From Clostridiales bacterium (GTDB lineage Bacteria > Bacillota > Clostridia > Lachnospirales > Lachnospiraceae): a stretch of 64,000 nucleotides of DNA. The position numbers were made by a program, and so were the translations under genes. Below, piece by piece: positions 6,909 through 16,572 of this stretch (position 1 is the first letter of the stretch; each line of letters starts with the position of its first letter). Location: contig JAAYNW010000010.1 in NCBI GenBank assembly GCA_012520655.1, positions 45,433 to 109,432 on the forward strand, written 5' to 3'. The notes beneath the pieces were generated by a model that was not told the origin of the DNA, ran no database searches, and saw only the letters and a list, made by a program, of their open reading frames with translations.

Positions 6909-9086
6909 ATGAGCAGTATATTGATTGTAGGCAGTTATGGTACTTTTACAGATGAATTAATTAATAAATTCTATAAAGAAAATTGGCACATTTATACGCT
7001 GACGAATAGTAAACGGCTTATTAAGCCGACCCGTGTATTTGAACAATATACATTTGCCTATGACAGCAATAGTGTGGAAGAAGTAATAAACAGCTGCCGC
7101 CCGGATGCAATTCTGTTTCTGGGAGCTTACGACCCGTTGTATCGATGGGAGGAGGAGCATGTGCAGGAGGAATCGCTTAATTATGTTGCGGGACTCAGCA
7201 ATCTTCTCATGGCATCTGCGACATTGGGAGTAAGACATTTTATTTATGTATCCTCAGACAGGGTGTTTGAGGAGGAATATGCGGTCAATATAAGGGAAGA
7301 GATGCCGGTGGTGCCGGGTAGCTTTCAAGGAATGACAATTTCTCAAGGTGAAAATCTGGCAATGCATTTTAATGTGACGACGCAAATGGAAGTAACGGTT
7401 GTGCGAATTGCCCAGATGTACGGTATTCCCGCGAATCGTGAGGACTGTACCGATATCTATTCCAAGATGTGTGTAAAGGCGTTAGTGTCGGGCCGTTTGT
7501 ATGTAAATGCAAAAAAAATAATGTCTGCACTATACGTGAAGGATGGTGCCGAAGCAATATATCTTTTGATTAATGCGCCGGAGAGAAAGTATCGACTTTA
7601 CCATGTTTCCTCTATGGAGGAGGTAACGGAGAACAAGGTGGCAGAACTTATTCAAGAAAATTACCCACATCCGGTGGAAATCGTAGATAGAACCATCGGG
7701 CTGAGACAGAGAGTAATCTTATCCAATGAAAGATTTTGCCAAGAGTTTTCTTTTCAGGTAAGAACCGGCTATGAAGAAATGATTCCTGTGATTATTGCAC
7801 ACATGAAGCGCCATAAGAATCTTTTTCTACATAGTGATGATCAATATGAAGGTCAGAAGTTCCATGAACGTATATTCCGTCTGTTAAAAAAAGCGGTTCC
7901 GTTTTTGGAGACGGCAGTATTTTTCATTCCGGTTTTCCTGCTGAATAACCGTCTGGGCGATAGTCTTTATTTTAACCAGATTAATTATTATTTATTGTAT
8001 GTTCTGCTTTTCGCAATTGTACATGGCAGGCAGCAGGCAATTTTTTCGGCACTGCTCAGTGTGATCGGATATTTTTTCGGGCAGATGCATACGTCTTCCG
8101 GATTTTCCTTATTAATCGATATCAATACTTACATATGGATCGCACAGATTTTTGCGGTTGGGTTGACGGTGGGACATTTGAAGGATAAGTTCCGGGAGAT
8201 GGAGGAAGATAAAAACGAAAGAATCGAATTCCTCGCGGATCGGCTGAGCGATATTACGGTAATTAACTCCAGCAATACGAAAATCAAGAATTATTTTGCC
8301 GAAAGGTTGATCAGCAGTTCGGAAAGTATCGGGCGTATATATGGTATTACCTCCAGATTGGAAAAGTCAGAGACCGGCGAGGTCCTGTTCGCGGCATTGG
8401 ATACGTTGTCGGAGATTATGGAGACGCCGGATGTGGCGCTTTATCTCGTGTCCAATGAAGAATATTGCAGACTGGCATCGGCATCCAGCGAGAAGGCACG
8501 TTCCCTCGGAAAATCGCTCGCGATTAATAATTATAAAGTGATTTTTGATGTTCTGAAAAACAAGCAGGTGTATATCAACCGTTCTCTGGAAAGTGAGCTT
8601 CCTATGATGGGCAGCGCTCTTTTTGATGACAAGGGGGATATGAGAATTGTTATTCTGCTGTGGAATATCCCGTATGAGCAGATGACCTTGTATCAATCCA
8701 ATTTATTGACCGTAACCGGCGCGCTTGTTTATTCCGTAGTGGTCAGGGATGCGGATTATCTCGATGCACTTGCATACCGTCGATATCTTCCCGAGACTAA
8801 TATACTTCAGGAGGATGCCTTCAAATCTATGCTGGAAGTCTATCAGAAAGCAGGAGAGAAGGGATATGCGGAATCCTGTGTTCTATATATCAAAGCAGAT
8901 GATATGCCGCTTAAGGAATTCAGCGATAAGATACGCCCTTCGCTGCGCGATACGGACTATGTCGGCGTCATGCCGGGTGGCGAACTCGCGGTATTATTAA
9001 CCAACACTAATAAAAACGAGTCGGTGTATGTAAGGAAGCGTCTGGAAGAAATAGGGGTTACAGCCTACCAAACCCAGAAAATATAG
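6909..9086 (+). CDS. pelD: Epimerase-PelD fusion, cyclic-di-GMP receptor of a Pel-like system
   Basis: This 725-residue protein fuses three parts. Residues 1-290 are an extended SDR/NAD-dependent epimerase with a glycine-rich start (ILIVGSYGTF) and an FIYVSSDRVF strand. Residues 330-428 are a membrane block of several helices. A GAF-like domain and a C-terminal degenerate GGDEF domain follow. In that last domain RDTD (residues 680-683) fits the RxxD inhibitory site that binds cyclic-di-GMP, five residues before the place of the active site, which reads PGGEL rather than GGDEF. That combination is the hallmark of PelD: it senses but does not make the messenger. The ATG at 6909 has GGGAG 11 nt upstream and is preferred over the in-frame TTG at 6891. 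PelE follows 63 nt downstream. Confidence 0.8.
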   Translation: MSSILIVGSYGTFTDELINKFYKENWHIYTLTNSKRLIKPTRVFEQYTFAYDSNSVEEVINSCRPDAILFLGAYDPLYRWEEEHVQEESLNYVAGLSNLLMASATLGVRHFIYVSSDRVFEEEYAVNIREEMPVVPGSFQGMTISQGENLAMHFNVTTQMEVTVVRIAQMYGIPANREDCTDIYSKMCVKALVSGRLYVNAKKIMSALYVKDGAEAIYLLINAPERKYRLYHVSSMEEVTENKVAELIQENYPHPVEIVDRTIGLRQRVILSNERFCQEFSFQVRTGYEEMIPVIIAHMKRHKNLFLHSDDQYEGQKFHERIFRLLKKAVPFLETAVFFIPVFLLNNRLGDSLYFNQINYYLLYVLLFAIVHGRQQAIFSALLSVIGYFFGQMHTSSGFSLLIDINTYIWIAQIFAVGLTVGHLKDKFREMEEDKNERIEFLADRLSDITVINSSNTKIKNYFAERLISSSESIGRIYGITSRLEKSETGEVLFAALDTLSEIMETPDVALYLVSNEEYCRLASASSEKARSLGKSLAINNYKVIFDVLKNKQVYINRSLESELPMMGSALFDDKGDMRIVILLWNIPYEQMTLYQSNLLTVTGALVYSVVVRDADYLDALAYRRYLPETNILQEDAFKSMLEVYQKAGEKGYAESCVLYIKADDMPLKEFSDKIRPSLRDTDYVGVMPGGELAVLLTNTNKNESVYVRKRLEEIGVTAYQTQKI

Positions 9087-9090
9087 ATTG

Positions 9091-9113
9091 GGCCTGCAGA
9101 AAGCTTACAGGCC
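9091..9113 (+). promoter_or_regulatory. Intercistronic hairpin between pelD and pelE
   Basis: GGCCTG at 9091-9096 pairs with CAGGCC at 9108-9113. There is no following T-run, so it is unlikely to terminate transcription fully; it may stabilise or partition the polycistronic message. Confidence 0.4.
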
Positions 9114-9149
9114 GTAAGATTAAGATAAGGAAGGCATGGTTGTTCTTAT

Positions 9150-10079
9150 ATGGATACAGCAGGGCTTTGGCCGGTTATAGTAATTTGCATATTGAATGTA
9201 CTTGTGGCATTTGGCGTATTTGTTTGGGCCTGCTTCCAAAAAAAGGGGAGGCGCAGTACAGGTTTTTTAGCGGCATGGTTTATTTTTATTGTTCCATTTT
9301 TGGGACTACTTTATTTGCTGCTAGGCTATTTGATCAGCTTTTTGAATCGCAAGAAAGCTGTAGACATGAGCGATGTTAGCTTCAGCCAGGAACGTGAGAA
9401 GCTCGTATTGCCGCCGGATCAGGAGACGGAATTGAACTATGTGCCGATACAGGATGCCATGGAGGTCTCGGATACACTCAGCCTTCGCCGGCTGATTCTG
9501 GATGCTCTTCGCAACGATGCAAAAAGGACTGTTGCCAGTATCGCGGTTGCCATGAACAGTAGGGATACCGAGACTTCTCATTACGCGGCATCGGTTATTC
9601 TCGATGCTTTGTCCGAATTTCGTTCCACGGCGCAGAATATGATTGAACATACGCAGAAGCTCCCTGAGGACGTGGAGATGAACCTTCTTACTTTCAATTA
9701 TATTCACGACGTCTTAAAGATGAAAATCATGACAAACATGGAGCAGGAGGCATACATCTATACGTTGGATAATGTTGCGGAGAATCTTTTTACCCATAAT
9801 CTCTGGTATATGACTGCAACTCACTACTTGTGGATGACGGATTGGTTCCTTTCGCTGAAGGACTATAATATGGCCGATAAATGGGTTTCCAGAGCAAGCA
9901 AGTACCGGCCGTATGTGTTGGATACTTTTAAAGCAAGGCTGCATCTATATTATAACCAACATAACCAGCCCGCTTTTTTTGAATGTCTGAATGAATTGCG
10001 GGAAAGCGATGTCAAGGCGGACGAGGAGATTCTGAACCTATTTCGTCTGTATGGTAAGCAGGAGTATAGGAGCTTATGA
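9150..10079 (+). CDS. pelE: PelE-like membrane protein with helical-repeat domain
   Basis: The 309-residue product starts with two hydrophobic helices (about residues 7-27 and 38-58). A cytoplasmic, helix-rich domain follows, with TPR-like pairs such as NLWYMTATHYLWMTDWFLSL. In characterised Pel systems PelE has this architecture and works with PelD at the inner membrane as part of the synthase/export complex. The position directly after PelD, and the 4-nt overlap with the next gene, support the call. The ATG at 9150 has only a distant AAGGAAGG site; an ATG at 9136 in another frame gives a short peptide and is not used. Sequence divergence makes position the main evidence. Confidence 0.7.
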   Translation: MDTAGLWPVIVICILNVLVAFGVFVWACFQKKGRRSTGFLAAWFIFIVPFLGLLYLLLGYLISFLNRKKAVDMSDVSFSQEREKLVLPPDQETELNYVPIQDAMEVSDTLSLRRLILDALRNDAKRTVASIAVAMNSRDTETSHYAASVILDALSEFRSTAQNMIEHTQKLPEDVEMNLLTFNYIHDVLKMKIMTNMEQEAYIYTLDNVAENLFTHNLWYMTATHYLWMTDWFLSLKDYNMADKWVSRASKYRPYVLDTFKARLHLYYNQHNQPAFFECLNELRESDVKADEEILNLFRLYGKQEYRSL

Positions 10080-11902
10080 TTTCAAAAGGAAATTATTACG
10101 TAATTTTTATATTGTTGTTGATGATTTTTGTCATGTTCATGTTTGCCGGTGTCTCGTCAGATATTTTGTCGGATACATCTATGAACAGCAGGGCCGAAGA
10201 GGCTGCGAATGTCAGCCATGAGAACCGTGAGATCTTTCCCTCCGAGCAGAAGCTGAAAGTTGCTATACTGTCGGAGGATGACGGGGATATTGTCTCGAAT
10301 CTTCTGGAGGAATGGTGTGTTTATAATAAATATGCCTATAAGCTATATACTTCATGGGTAACGGAGGAGGAAATTGTTGATTACGACTTACTTCTGTTCG
10401 GCCATTATACGCTTACAGTTAAAGATAAAGAAATGCTATATAGTTATGCCAAAACCGGCAAGAATATGATTTTTACCGAGCTGCCCGATTATAGCGAAAT
10501 AGTCGCTGATTCTGAATTCGCCGCTTTTTTCGGGATTAGGTCGGGCGTAGAGGAATTCGTGACGGCGGACGGAATAAAGATATTCCCGAATTTCATGATG
10601 AATAAGGAACGAGTGTATGCTGAAGGCGATTATTTCGGAGAGGAAGACGATACGCAGATTGATGTACCTTATTACTCCTTGACATCGGGCTATGAAGTAT
10701 ATTCGGTGGGTGTTCTGGAGAACCAGAAGGAATTGGGGATCGAGGATAAAGACTTGCCCCCGCTGCTCTGGAAAACAACCACAAATAACTCCTTTGTGTT
10801 TGCTGTGAACAGCAATATTTTCGACGGAATGTCTATGCTCGGTGTTCTTACCGGTTTCATGGCACAGGTGGGAGATGTCTATCTCTATCCGATTGTGAAT
10901 GCACAGACTATTTCCGTATTGGATTATCCTTATTTTTCCGGCGAGAATGATGAAGCTATGCAGACGTTATACAGTCGGAATTCCGAGGCGGTAGGCAGAG
11001 ACTTGCTTTGGTCAAATATTGTACAGATTTTAAAAAATTATGGAAATTCCTACAGCTTCTTTGCTGCCCCGCAGCTCGACTATGCGGGCAAAACGGAGCC
11101 ATCTGAAGCATATCTCAATTTTTATCTAAGGGAAATAAGCAAACTGCCGGGAGATATGGGGCTATCATTGGACCGGATATCCGATACCGGCTTGGAAGAG
11201 ATAAATGCAAGAAATGAGCATTTCCTGCAGAAGAATCTGCCGAAGTATGAATTTACGGCGTTGTACGCCGCAGACTTCAAACCCGAGGAAGTAGCGGAGA
11301 GACTGGATTATGAGCATTTAAAAAGTATCAGTCTGATAATGTCAAAATATGAAGAAGGGGATTCGCTTCTCAGCTTCTTAAACGATGGTATTCTTTCCGT
11401 GAAGTTTAATGTGGACGGATATCGGCACGAGACGATGGATGATCTGCGGATGATTTGTGTAGAAAATGCGCTTGGGATGTGCAATGTGTGGGTAGATATC
11501 GGGCGCGTGTTTTATCCCGAGAACGAAGAGGATGAATGGAACAATCTGAGTCTGAAATGGTCGAAGGGAGATACATATTTTAAAGATTTTGCCGGATTGG
11601 ATATGGTATCAGCCTGTGAGTTGGAAAAACGTGTAAGACGTTTTATGGCTTTGGATTATGCCTATGAACATGCTGGAGAAGATGTGAATATTCAGATTAA
11701 GAATTTCGACGAAGAAGCGTATTTTGTACTTTGTACTTATAATAACAGTGTGGATTCTGCGGAGAATGCCAAAGTGGATAAGATTTCCGATACGGCTTAC
11801 TTAATCAAGGCATCGGCACCGGAGGTTCGGATTCATCTGTCGGAGGAGAATGTTCTGAAGAAGCCGGCAAATAATAAGACGATTCCGAGCCATCCGCAAT
11901 AA
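10076..11902 (+). CDS. DUF2194 protein in the PelA position, membrane-anchored extracytoplasmic
   Basis: This 608-residue protein has one N-terminal membrane anchor (residues 8-28) and a large predicted extracellular region. That region begins with a flavodoxin-like strand (LKVAILSEDDGDIV) and continues into the DUF2194 block (SVLDYPYFSGEN... onward). Gram-positive Pel operons carry a polysaccharide deacetylase domain protein (PelA-DA) here, so a role in processing the polymer outside the membrane is likely. I could not see an HxxxH metal site typical of such deacetylases, so it may be divergent or non-catalytic. It overlaps PelE by 4 nt and is followed 21 nt later by PelF. Confidence 0.65.
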   Translation: MISKGNYYVIFILLLMIFVMFMFAGVSSDILSDTSMNSRAEEAANVSHENREIFPSEQKLKVAILSEDDGDIVSNLLEEWCVYNKYAYKLYTSWVTEEEIVDYDLLLFGHYTLTVKDKEMLYSYAKTGKNMIFTELPDYSEIVADSEFAAFFGIRSGVEEFVTADGIKIFPNFMMNKERVYAEGDYFGEEDDTQIDVPYYSLTSGYEVYSVGVLENQKELGIEDKDLPPLLWKTTTNNSFVFAVNSNIFDGMSMLGVLTGFMAQVGDVYLYPIVNAQTISVLDYPYFSGENDEAMQTLYSRNSEAVGRDLLWSNIVQILKNYGNSYSFFAAPQLDYAGKTEPSEAYLNFYLREISKLPGDMGLSLDRISDTGLEEINARNEHFLQKNLPKYEFTALYAADFKPEEVAERLDYEHLKSISLIMSKYEEGDSLLSFLNDGILSVKFNVDGYRHETMDDLRMICVENALGMCNVWVDIGRVFYPENEEDEWNNLSLKWSKGDTYFKDFAGLDMVSACELEKRVRRFMALDYAYEHAGEDVNIQIKNFDEEAYFVLCTYNNSVDSAENAKVDKISDTAYLIKASAPEVRIHLSEENVLKKPANNKTIPSHPQ

Positions 11903-11923
11903 GACAGCATAGGAGGATTGAGT

Positions 11924-13396
11924 ATGATAGTATGCATGATAGCAGAGGGCTGTTATCCTTATGTTGTTGGAGGTGTGTCCAGCTGGATACATAGCATCAT
12001 TCGGTTGTTTCCGAATATTGAATTTAAATTGATTACAATTGTTTCGGACCGTAGTGTGAGTGGGAAATTCGCCTATAAGCTTCCGGATAATCTGACGGAG
12101 ATTCACGAGGTGTATCTTCAGGATGTAGACTGGGTGGGACGTCATAAAAAACGAAAGAGACCCGTGAACTTAAATAGTGAAGAAGTGGAAGCCCTACGCA
12201 GTCTGGTAATCGGGGAGGATGTAGACTGGATGACGGTGTTTAGGATGTTTAACCGGAAGAATATATCCATCGACCACATACTGATGAGTCCCGAATTCCT
12301 GGAGATTACAAAGGAATATTATTCTATGCGGTTTTCCGACATCACTTTTTCGGATTTCCTATGGACCCTTCGCTCTATCTATTTGCCTCTGTTTTTTGCT
12401 CTGAAATGTGAGCCCCCGAAGGCCGATATTTATCATTGTGTGGCCACCGGATATGCGGGTATCATTGGCAGTAAGGCATTTTCCATGTATCCCGGCTCCA
12501 GGCTCTTAATCAGTGAGCACGGTATTTACACCAGGGAGCGGGAAGAGGAGATCATAAAGGCGAAATGGGTGCAGGGAGTTTATAAGACTATATGGATAGA
12601 ACAGTTTCGGAAAATGTCCCAATGTGCTTATTATTACGCGGATTTGGTAACCGCACTTTTTGAGCATGCACAGACTCTTCAGATAGAACTGGGATGCCCG
12701 ATCAATAAGGCGATTGTGACGCCCAACGGTATAGATGTGGAGAGGTTTGCGGATATTCCGCAGAAGGATTCCGGGGACCCTTATATTAATGTGGGAGCAA
12801 TTCTTCGCGTGACGCCCATTAAGGACTTAAAGACGATGATTAACGCATTCTATTACGCCCACCAAAAACAACCGAAGCTGAAGCTATGGATTATGGGGCC
12901 GGACGATGAAGATCCCGAATATGCGGCTGACTGCAGAGAACTGATAAAGGCTTTGCAGGCGAAAAATATTGTGTTTACGGGCAGCATTCGAACGGAAGAA
13001 TATATCGGACGGATGGATATGATGATTCTTACGAGCATTAGTGAGGGACAACCGCTTACGATCTTGGAAGGCTTTGCGGCGAAGAAGCCATGCATCGCTA
13101 CTAATGTGGGCAATTGCTATGGTTTGATCTATGGGGAAAATGATTCCTTCGGGGAAGCGGGTATTGTTGTACCCGTCATGAATATTTCCGAGATAACCCG
13201 GGCAATTTTAAAACTCGCCAATGATCCGGAATTGACTCGGAGAATGGGAGAGAACGGATACCGGCGCCTTATGAATAAATATAAGAGTATTTATATGGAA
13301 GAGACTTACAGAAAGATATATAAAATGCTTGGGAAGTTAAGCTCTGTCGAATACACGGAGGAAATATTTGTCCCTAAGGAAGTAAAAGAAGTTTGA
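11924..13396 (+). CDS. pelF: PelF-type family 4 glycosyltransferase
   Basis: The 490-residue cytoplasmic GT-B enzyme starts with AEGCYPYVVGGVSSW, the strongly conserved N-terminal loop of PelF. It carries a retaining GT4 EX7E motif (SEGQPLTILEG) and a typical donor-site block (VTPNGIDVERF). PelF polymerises the Pel chain from UDP-hexosamine donors in studied systems. ATG 11924 lies seven bases after AGGAGG; a TTG six bases upstream is in frame but closer to the site. The order PelD-PelE-PelA-like-PelF-PelG is preserved here, which makes this the most secure assignment in the operon. Confidence 0.88.
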   Translation: MIVCMIAEGCYPYVVGGVSSWIHSIIRLFPNIEFKLITIVSDRSVSGKFAYKLPDNLTEIHEVYLQDVDWVGRHKKRKRPVNLNSEEVEALRSLVIGEDVDWMTVFRMFNRKNISIDHILMSPEFLEITKEYYSMRFSDITFSDFLWTLRSIYLPLFFALKCEPPKADIYHCVATGYAGIIGSKAFSMYPGSRLLISEHGIYTREREEEIIKAKWVQGVYKTIWIEQFRKMSQCAYYYADLVTALFEHAQTLQIELGCPINKAIVTPNGIDVERFADIPQKDSGDPYINVGAILRVTPIKDLKTMINAFYYAHQKQPKLKLWIMGPDDEDPEYAADCRELIKALQAKNIVFTGSIRTEEYIGRMDMMILTSISEGQPLTILEGFAAKKPCIATNVGNCYGLIYGENDSFGEAGIVVPVMNISEITRAILKLANDPELTRRMGENGYRRLMNKYKSIYMEETYRKIYKMLGKLSSVEYTEEIFVPKEVKEV

Positions 13397-13437
13397 TATA
13401 TTCCTCATGAAGACTTATGGAAAGGGAAATTTAAAGT

Positions 13438-14913
13438 ATGGCTGGTCTTGGCATTCAGTTAAATAAAATATTTGATAAGCGTTCGGTGACCGCGGCGCTT
13501 TATGGAATAGGCTTTAGCTTTGTATATACGATTGCCCCGATGCTGGTAGTTATCGGCTGTCTGTTCGGGATGTATAAAGTGCTTGGTTTTGACACGGTAG
13601 GATATTTGGAAAGGGAGACGTTTTCCAGCAGCATCCTCTACATATTCATCTTTTCTCTTCTTACCTCGGCACCATTTAATTCGGTGTTGTCGAAGTTCCA
13701 GACGGACAGAATCTATGAACAGCGGTACGAGGATATTCGCCCCTGCATCTATGTGGGAACGATTACTAATCTGACGCTTTCCTCCGTGCTGGCAATTCCT
13801 TTTTATATTTATGAGATAATTGTAGGCGGCGTGGCGGTATACTATGTGTTTACTACTTATATGGGATTTTTGGGATTATCTTTAACTTTTTCAACTATGG
13901 TATACAATTCAATCTTAAAGCAATATAAAAAGATATCCTTATATTTTATCTGCTGTATGACATTAAGTTTTTTACTGTCCGTGGTCTTTCATTATTGGCT
14001 CGGATTCTCCATTACTTACAGTATGTTGTTGGCTTTGACGATCGGCTTTTTGCTGATTGCATCTTTGGAACTGGCCAATGTGCTGAAGTATTTTCCTGTC
14101 AATAGCCGTAACTATCGAGGAGTGCTGTACTATTACAGAATATATTGGAAACTGATTGCATCCAATTTCCTGTATACTCTCGGACTATTTATTCATAATT
14201 TCGTATTCTGGACGCAGCCCTGGCACATGGTTGTCCGCAATACCTATGTAAGCAACCAGCCTTATGATATGGCATCCTGTCTCGCCATGTTCACTAACAT
14301 TTCTGCCAGTGTATTGTTTATTTCCAGAGTGGAGATGCACTTTCATGAGAGATATAAAGATTATACGGAAGCTGTCATCGGCGGTAAGCTGGACACTATT
14401 GAGAAGTCCAAGAAGCGGATGTTCCGCGGGCTTTCCTCTCAACTGCTGTCGCTGGTTCACATTCAATTCATCATATCGGTCATCATCTATTTAATTGCGG
14501 TGGTTGTTTTGCCATTTATGGGATTTTCGGGGATGGTCATGGAAATTTATCCGCAGCTGGCAGTAGGATATTTTATTTCCTACTTGATGTATTCGGAACT
14601 CTTATTTTTATATTATTTCGACGATTTGACCGGAGCCATGCTAAACGGTGTAATATTTGCGGGTGTAGCTCTTGCAGGCTCTATATTTTGCACTCGTTTA
14701 CCTGTTATCTGGTATGGTGCCGGCTTCACGGCGGCGGCCTTTTTGGCATTTACCTTTTCTTATTTCAGGCTCCGCTGGATTGAGAAAAATTTTGATAATT
14801 ACATTTTCTGCCGGGGAACAATTCTAAAACAAGTAGCAGGCGAGGCTCCGGAGGGAGACGTTTATAACATATATAAAGGGAAAACAGATTTGATAAAACC
14901 GAAGGTACAATAA
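13438..14913 (+). CDS. pelG: PelG, polytopic exporter of the Pel system
   Basis: This 491-residue integral membrane protein has about 12 hydrophobic segments and belongs to the MATE/polysaccharide flippase-like class. Its N-terminal AGLGIQLNKIF followed by a first helix is characteristic of PelG, which moves the growing chain across the membrane with PelD and PelE. The ATG at 13438 has an AAAGGG site, and the gene follows PelF after 41 nt. A second, unrelated flippase lies 5.8 kb further down the same operon. Confidence 0.85.
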   Translation: MAGLGIQLNKIFDKRSVTAALYGIGFSFVYTIAPMLVVIGCLFGMYKVLGFDTVGYLERETFSSSILYIFIFSLLTSAPFNSVLSKFQTDRIYEQRYEDIRPCIYVGTITNLTLSSVLAIPFYIYEIIVGGVAVYYVFTTYMGFLGLSLTFSTMVYNSILKQYKKISLYFICCMTLSFLLSVVFHYWLGFSITYSMLLALTIGFLLIASLELANVLKYFPVNSRNYRGVLYYYRIYWKLIASNFLYTLGLFIHNFVFWTQPWHMVVRNTYVSNQPYDMASCLAMFTNISASVLFISRVEMHFHERYKDYTEAVIGGKLDTIEKSKKRMFRGLSSQLLSLVHIQFIISVIIYLIAVVVLPFMGFSGMVMEIYPQLAVGYFISYLMYSELLFLYYFDDLTGAMLNGVIFAGVALAGSIFCTRLPVIWYGAGFTAAAFLAFTFSYFRLRWIEKNFDNYIFCRGTILKQVAGEAPEGDVYNIYKGKTDLIKPKVQ

Positions 14914-14926
14914 CAGGAGGAAGCGT

Positions 14927-15346
14927 ATGTCTATTATACTTAGAATTTTTGTATGTATTACAGGTATTGTCTTGATTTGTATGGCTCGAAGAGCCAGTAT
15001 TGTCCGTAAGATGACTGAAAAACAGAGTCTGTTCTGGATTATGGGAGGAATAATAATTATTTTGTTCGGATTGATTCCCGGATTAGTCTATTTTATTTCG
15101 GACCTATTTTCGGTAGAATATTCCCCCTCCATTATATTTGCGTTGGCTATTGTCCTTGCGGCTTACGGTATATTTAACTGTTATAATTCCATCGGAGAGC
15201 TGTATTCCCGCGTGCAGGAGTTGGCTATGCAGGTATCTTTGCTGAATGAGGAAAACAGCCATTTGAAGGGGCTGATAGAAGGAAACAAAGAAATTGTGAC
15301 GGATACCGAGAAGGAGGATTCCGTAATGGAGCACACGGAAGAATGA
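14927..15346 (+). CDS. DUF2304-family small membrane protein
   Basis: The 139-residue protein has three hydrophobic segments (about residues 3-21, 34-57 and 66-86). A C-terminal coiled-coil tail (VQELAMQVSLLNEENSHL) follows. This is the DUF2304 arrangement, usually found beside dolichol-phosphate-mannose-synthase-like GT2 enzymes in surface-glycan clusters, and such an enzyme is encoded two genes later. It is thought to be a membrane partner of lipid-sugar synthesis. AGGAGG precedes the ATG, and the stop overlaps the next start by 4 nt, indicating translational coupling. Confidence 0.7.
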   Translation: MSIILRIFVCITGIVLICMARRASIVRKMTEKQSLFWIMGGIIIILFGLIPGLVYFISDLFSVEYSPSIIFALAIVLAAYGIFNCYNSIGELYSRVQELAMQVSLLNEENSHLKGLIEGNKEIVTDTEKEDSVMEHTEE

Positions 15347-16572
15347 AAAAAAGACTGTTATTTATAATCAATACGATGGGCAGGGCCGGAGCGGAAACCG
15401 CTCTCATAGAACTGCTTAAGAGGCTGGAGACCGCGGGAAAGTATGAGCTTTTTCTTTATACGGTCATTCCCTGCGGTGAACTGTTCGACAGTGTGCCGAA
15501 AGGAGTTCATATTTTAAATAAACATGTAAGCAACGGATCAGTACTATCTTTTAAGGGGCATGTGCGTATTGCCGGTGCGGTGCTTCATTCGTTCTTCTAT
15601 AAAATGACGGGCTTTCGCCTGCTTCGCTATATGCTGGATAATATTAAAGAGCAGAGAGCTGCAGGGAGGAAGCTGCAGTATGATAAGCTACTGTGGAGAC
15701 TGTTAGCAGACGGCCGCCCTATGGTAGAAGGAACCTATGATCTGGCGGTGGCTTATATTGAAGGTGCGTCGGTCTATTGCCTGGCAGATAGAGTAAACGC
15801 AAGACATAAAGCAGCTTTTATACATATTGATTACGAGAAGGCGGGATATACTCCCAGGATGGATAGAGACTGTTATCGTAAGGCGGAGAAAATCTTCGTA
15901 GTGTCCAAAGAGGTGGGAGAGAAATTCTGCAATATTTATCCGCAATACCGGAATAAAATCAAGCTGTTTCGCAACTTGCTGGATATCGAGGGAATTCGGT
16001 GGATGGCACAGAGGGAAAGCGGATTTACGGATGAATATTCAGGGATTCGTCTTGTAACCGTGGGACGTCTTCATTACCAGAAAGGATATGATATTGCGGT
16101 AGAAGCGCTGGCCAAGCTGCGTGCGGAGCACTATGACGTGCGCTGGTATGTGATAGGCGAGGGTATGGAACGCAATAATCTGGAGCAATTAATAAAGAAG
16201 TTTAAAATAGAAGATTCCTTTTTCCTTCTGGGAGCCAAGGATAATCCCTACCCGTATATAAAGCAAGCGGATATTTACGTTCATGCTACCCGATATGAAG
16301 GGAAGAGTATTGCGATAGAGGAAGCCCAGATTTTGGGGAAAGCAATTGTTGCCTCCGATTGCACTGGCAACAAGGAGCAGATTATTCACGGTTATGACGG
16401 TATGCTGCTGCCTTTAAATGCTGATAACTTGGCAAACGGACTTAAAAAGGTAATAGAGGATTCGGAATTAAGAAAAAAGTATGAAGAGCATGTACTTGAG
16501 AAGAAATTGGAATTTCCAGAGGATTTGGAGGAACTGCTTTCGATGCTTGCGGAAGAAGGAGACGTTTTATGA
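15343..16572 (+). CDS. Family 4 glycosyltransferase
   Basis: This 409-residue GT-B enzyme opens with LLFIINTMGRAGAETALIELL, the usual N-terminal loop of the group. The donor domain contains LVTVGRLHYQKGYDIAVEAL and an EX7E motif in YEGKSIAIEEAQ. It transfers a sugar from a nucleotide donor to a growing glycan on the cytoplasmic face. The start overlaps the DUF2304 stop by 4 nt and the stop overlaps the next gene by 4 nt, so three genes here are translationally coupled. The sugar specificity cannot be read from sequence. Confidence 0.85.
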   Translation: MKKRLLFIINTMGRAGAETALIELLKRLETAGKYELFLYTVIPCGELFDSVPKGVHILNKHVSNGSVLSFKGHVRIAGAVLHSFFYKMTGFRLLRYMLDNIKEQRAAGRKLQYDKLLWRLLADGRPMVEGTYDLAVAYIEGASVYCLADRVNARHKAAFIHIDYEKAGYTPRMDRDCYRKAEKIFVVSKEVGEKFCNIYPQYRNKIKLFRNLLDIEGIRWMAQRESGFTDEYSGIRLVTVGRLHYQKGYDIAVEALAKLRAEHYDVRWYVIGEGMERNNLEQLIKKFKIEDSFFLLGAKDNPYPYIKQADIYVHATRYEGKSIAIEEAQILGKAIVASDCTGNKEQIIHGYDGMLLPLNADNLANGLKKVIEDSELRKKYEEHVLEKKLEFPEDLEELLSMLAEEGDVL

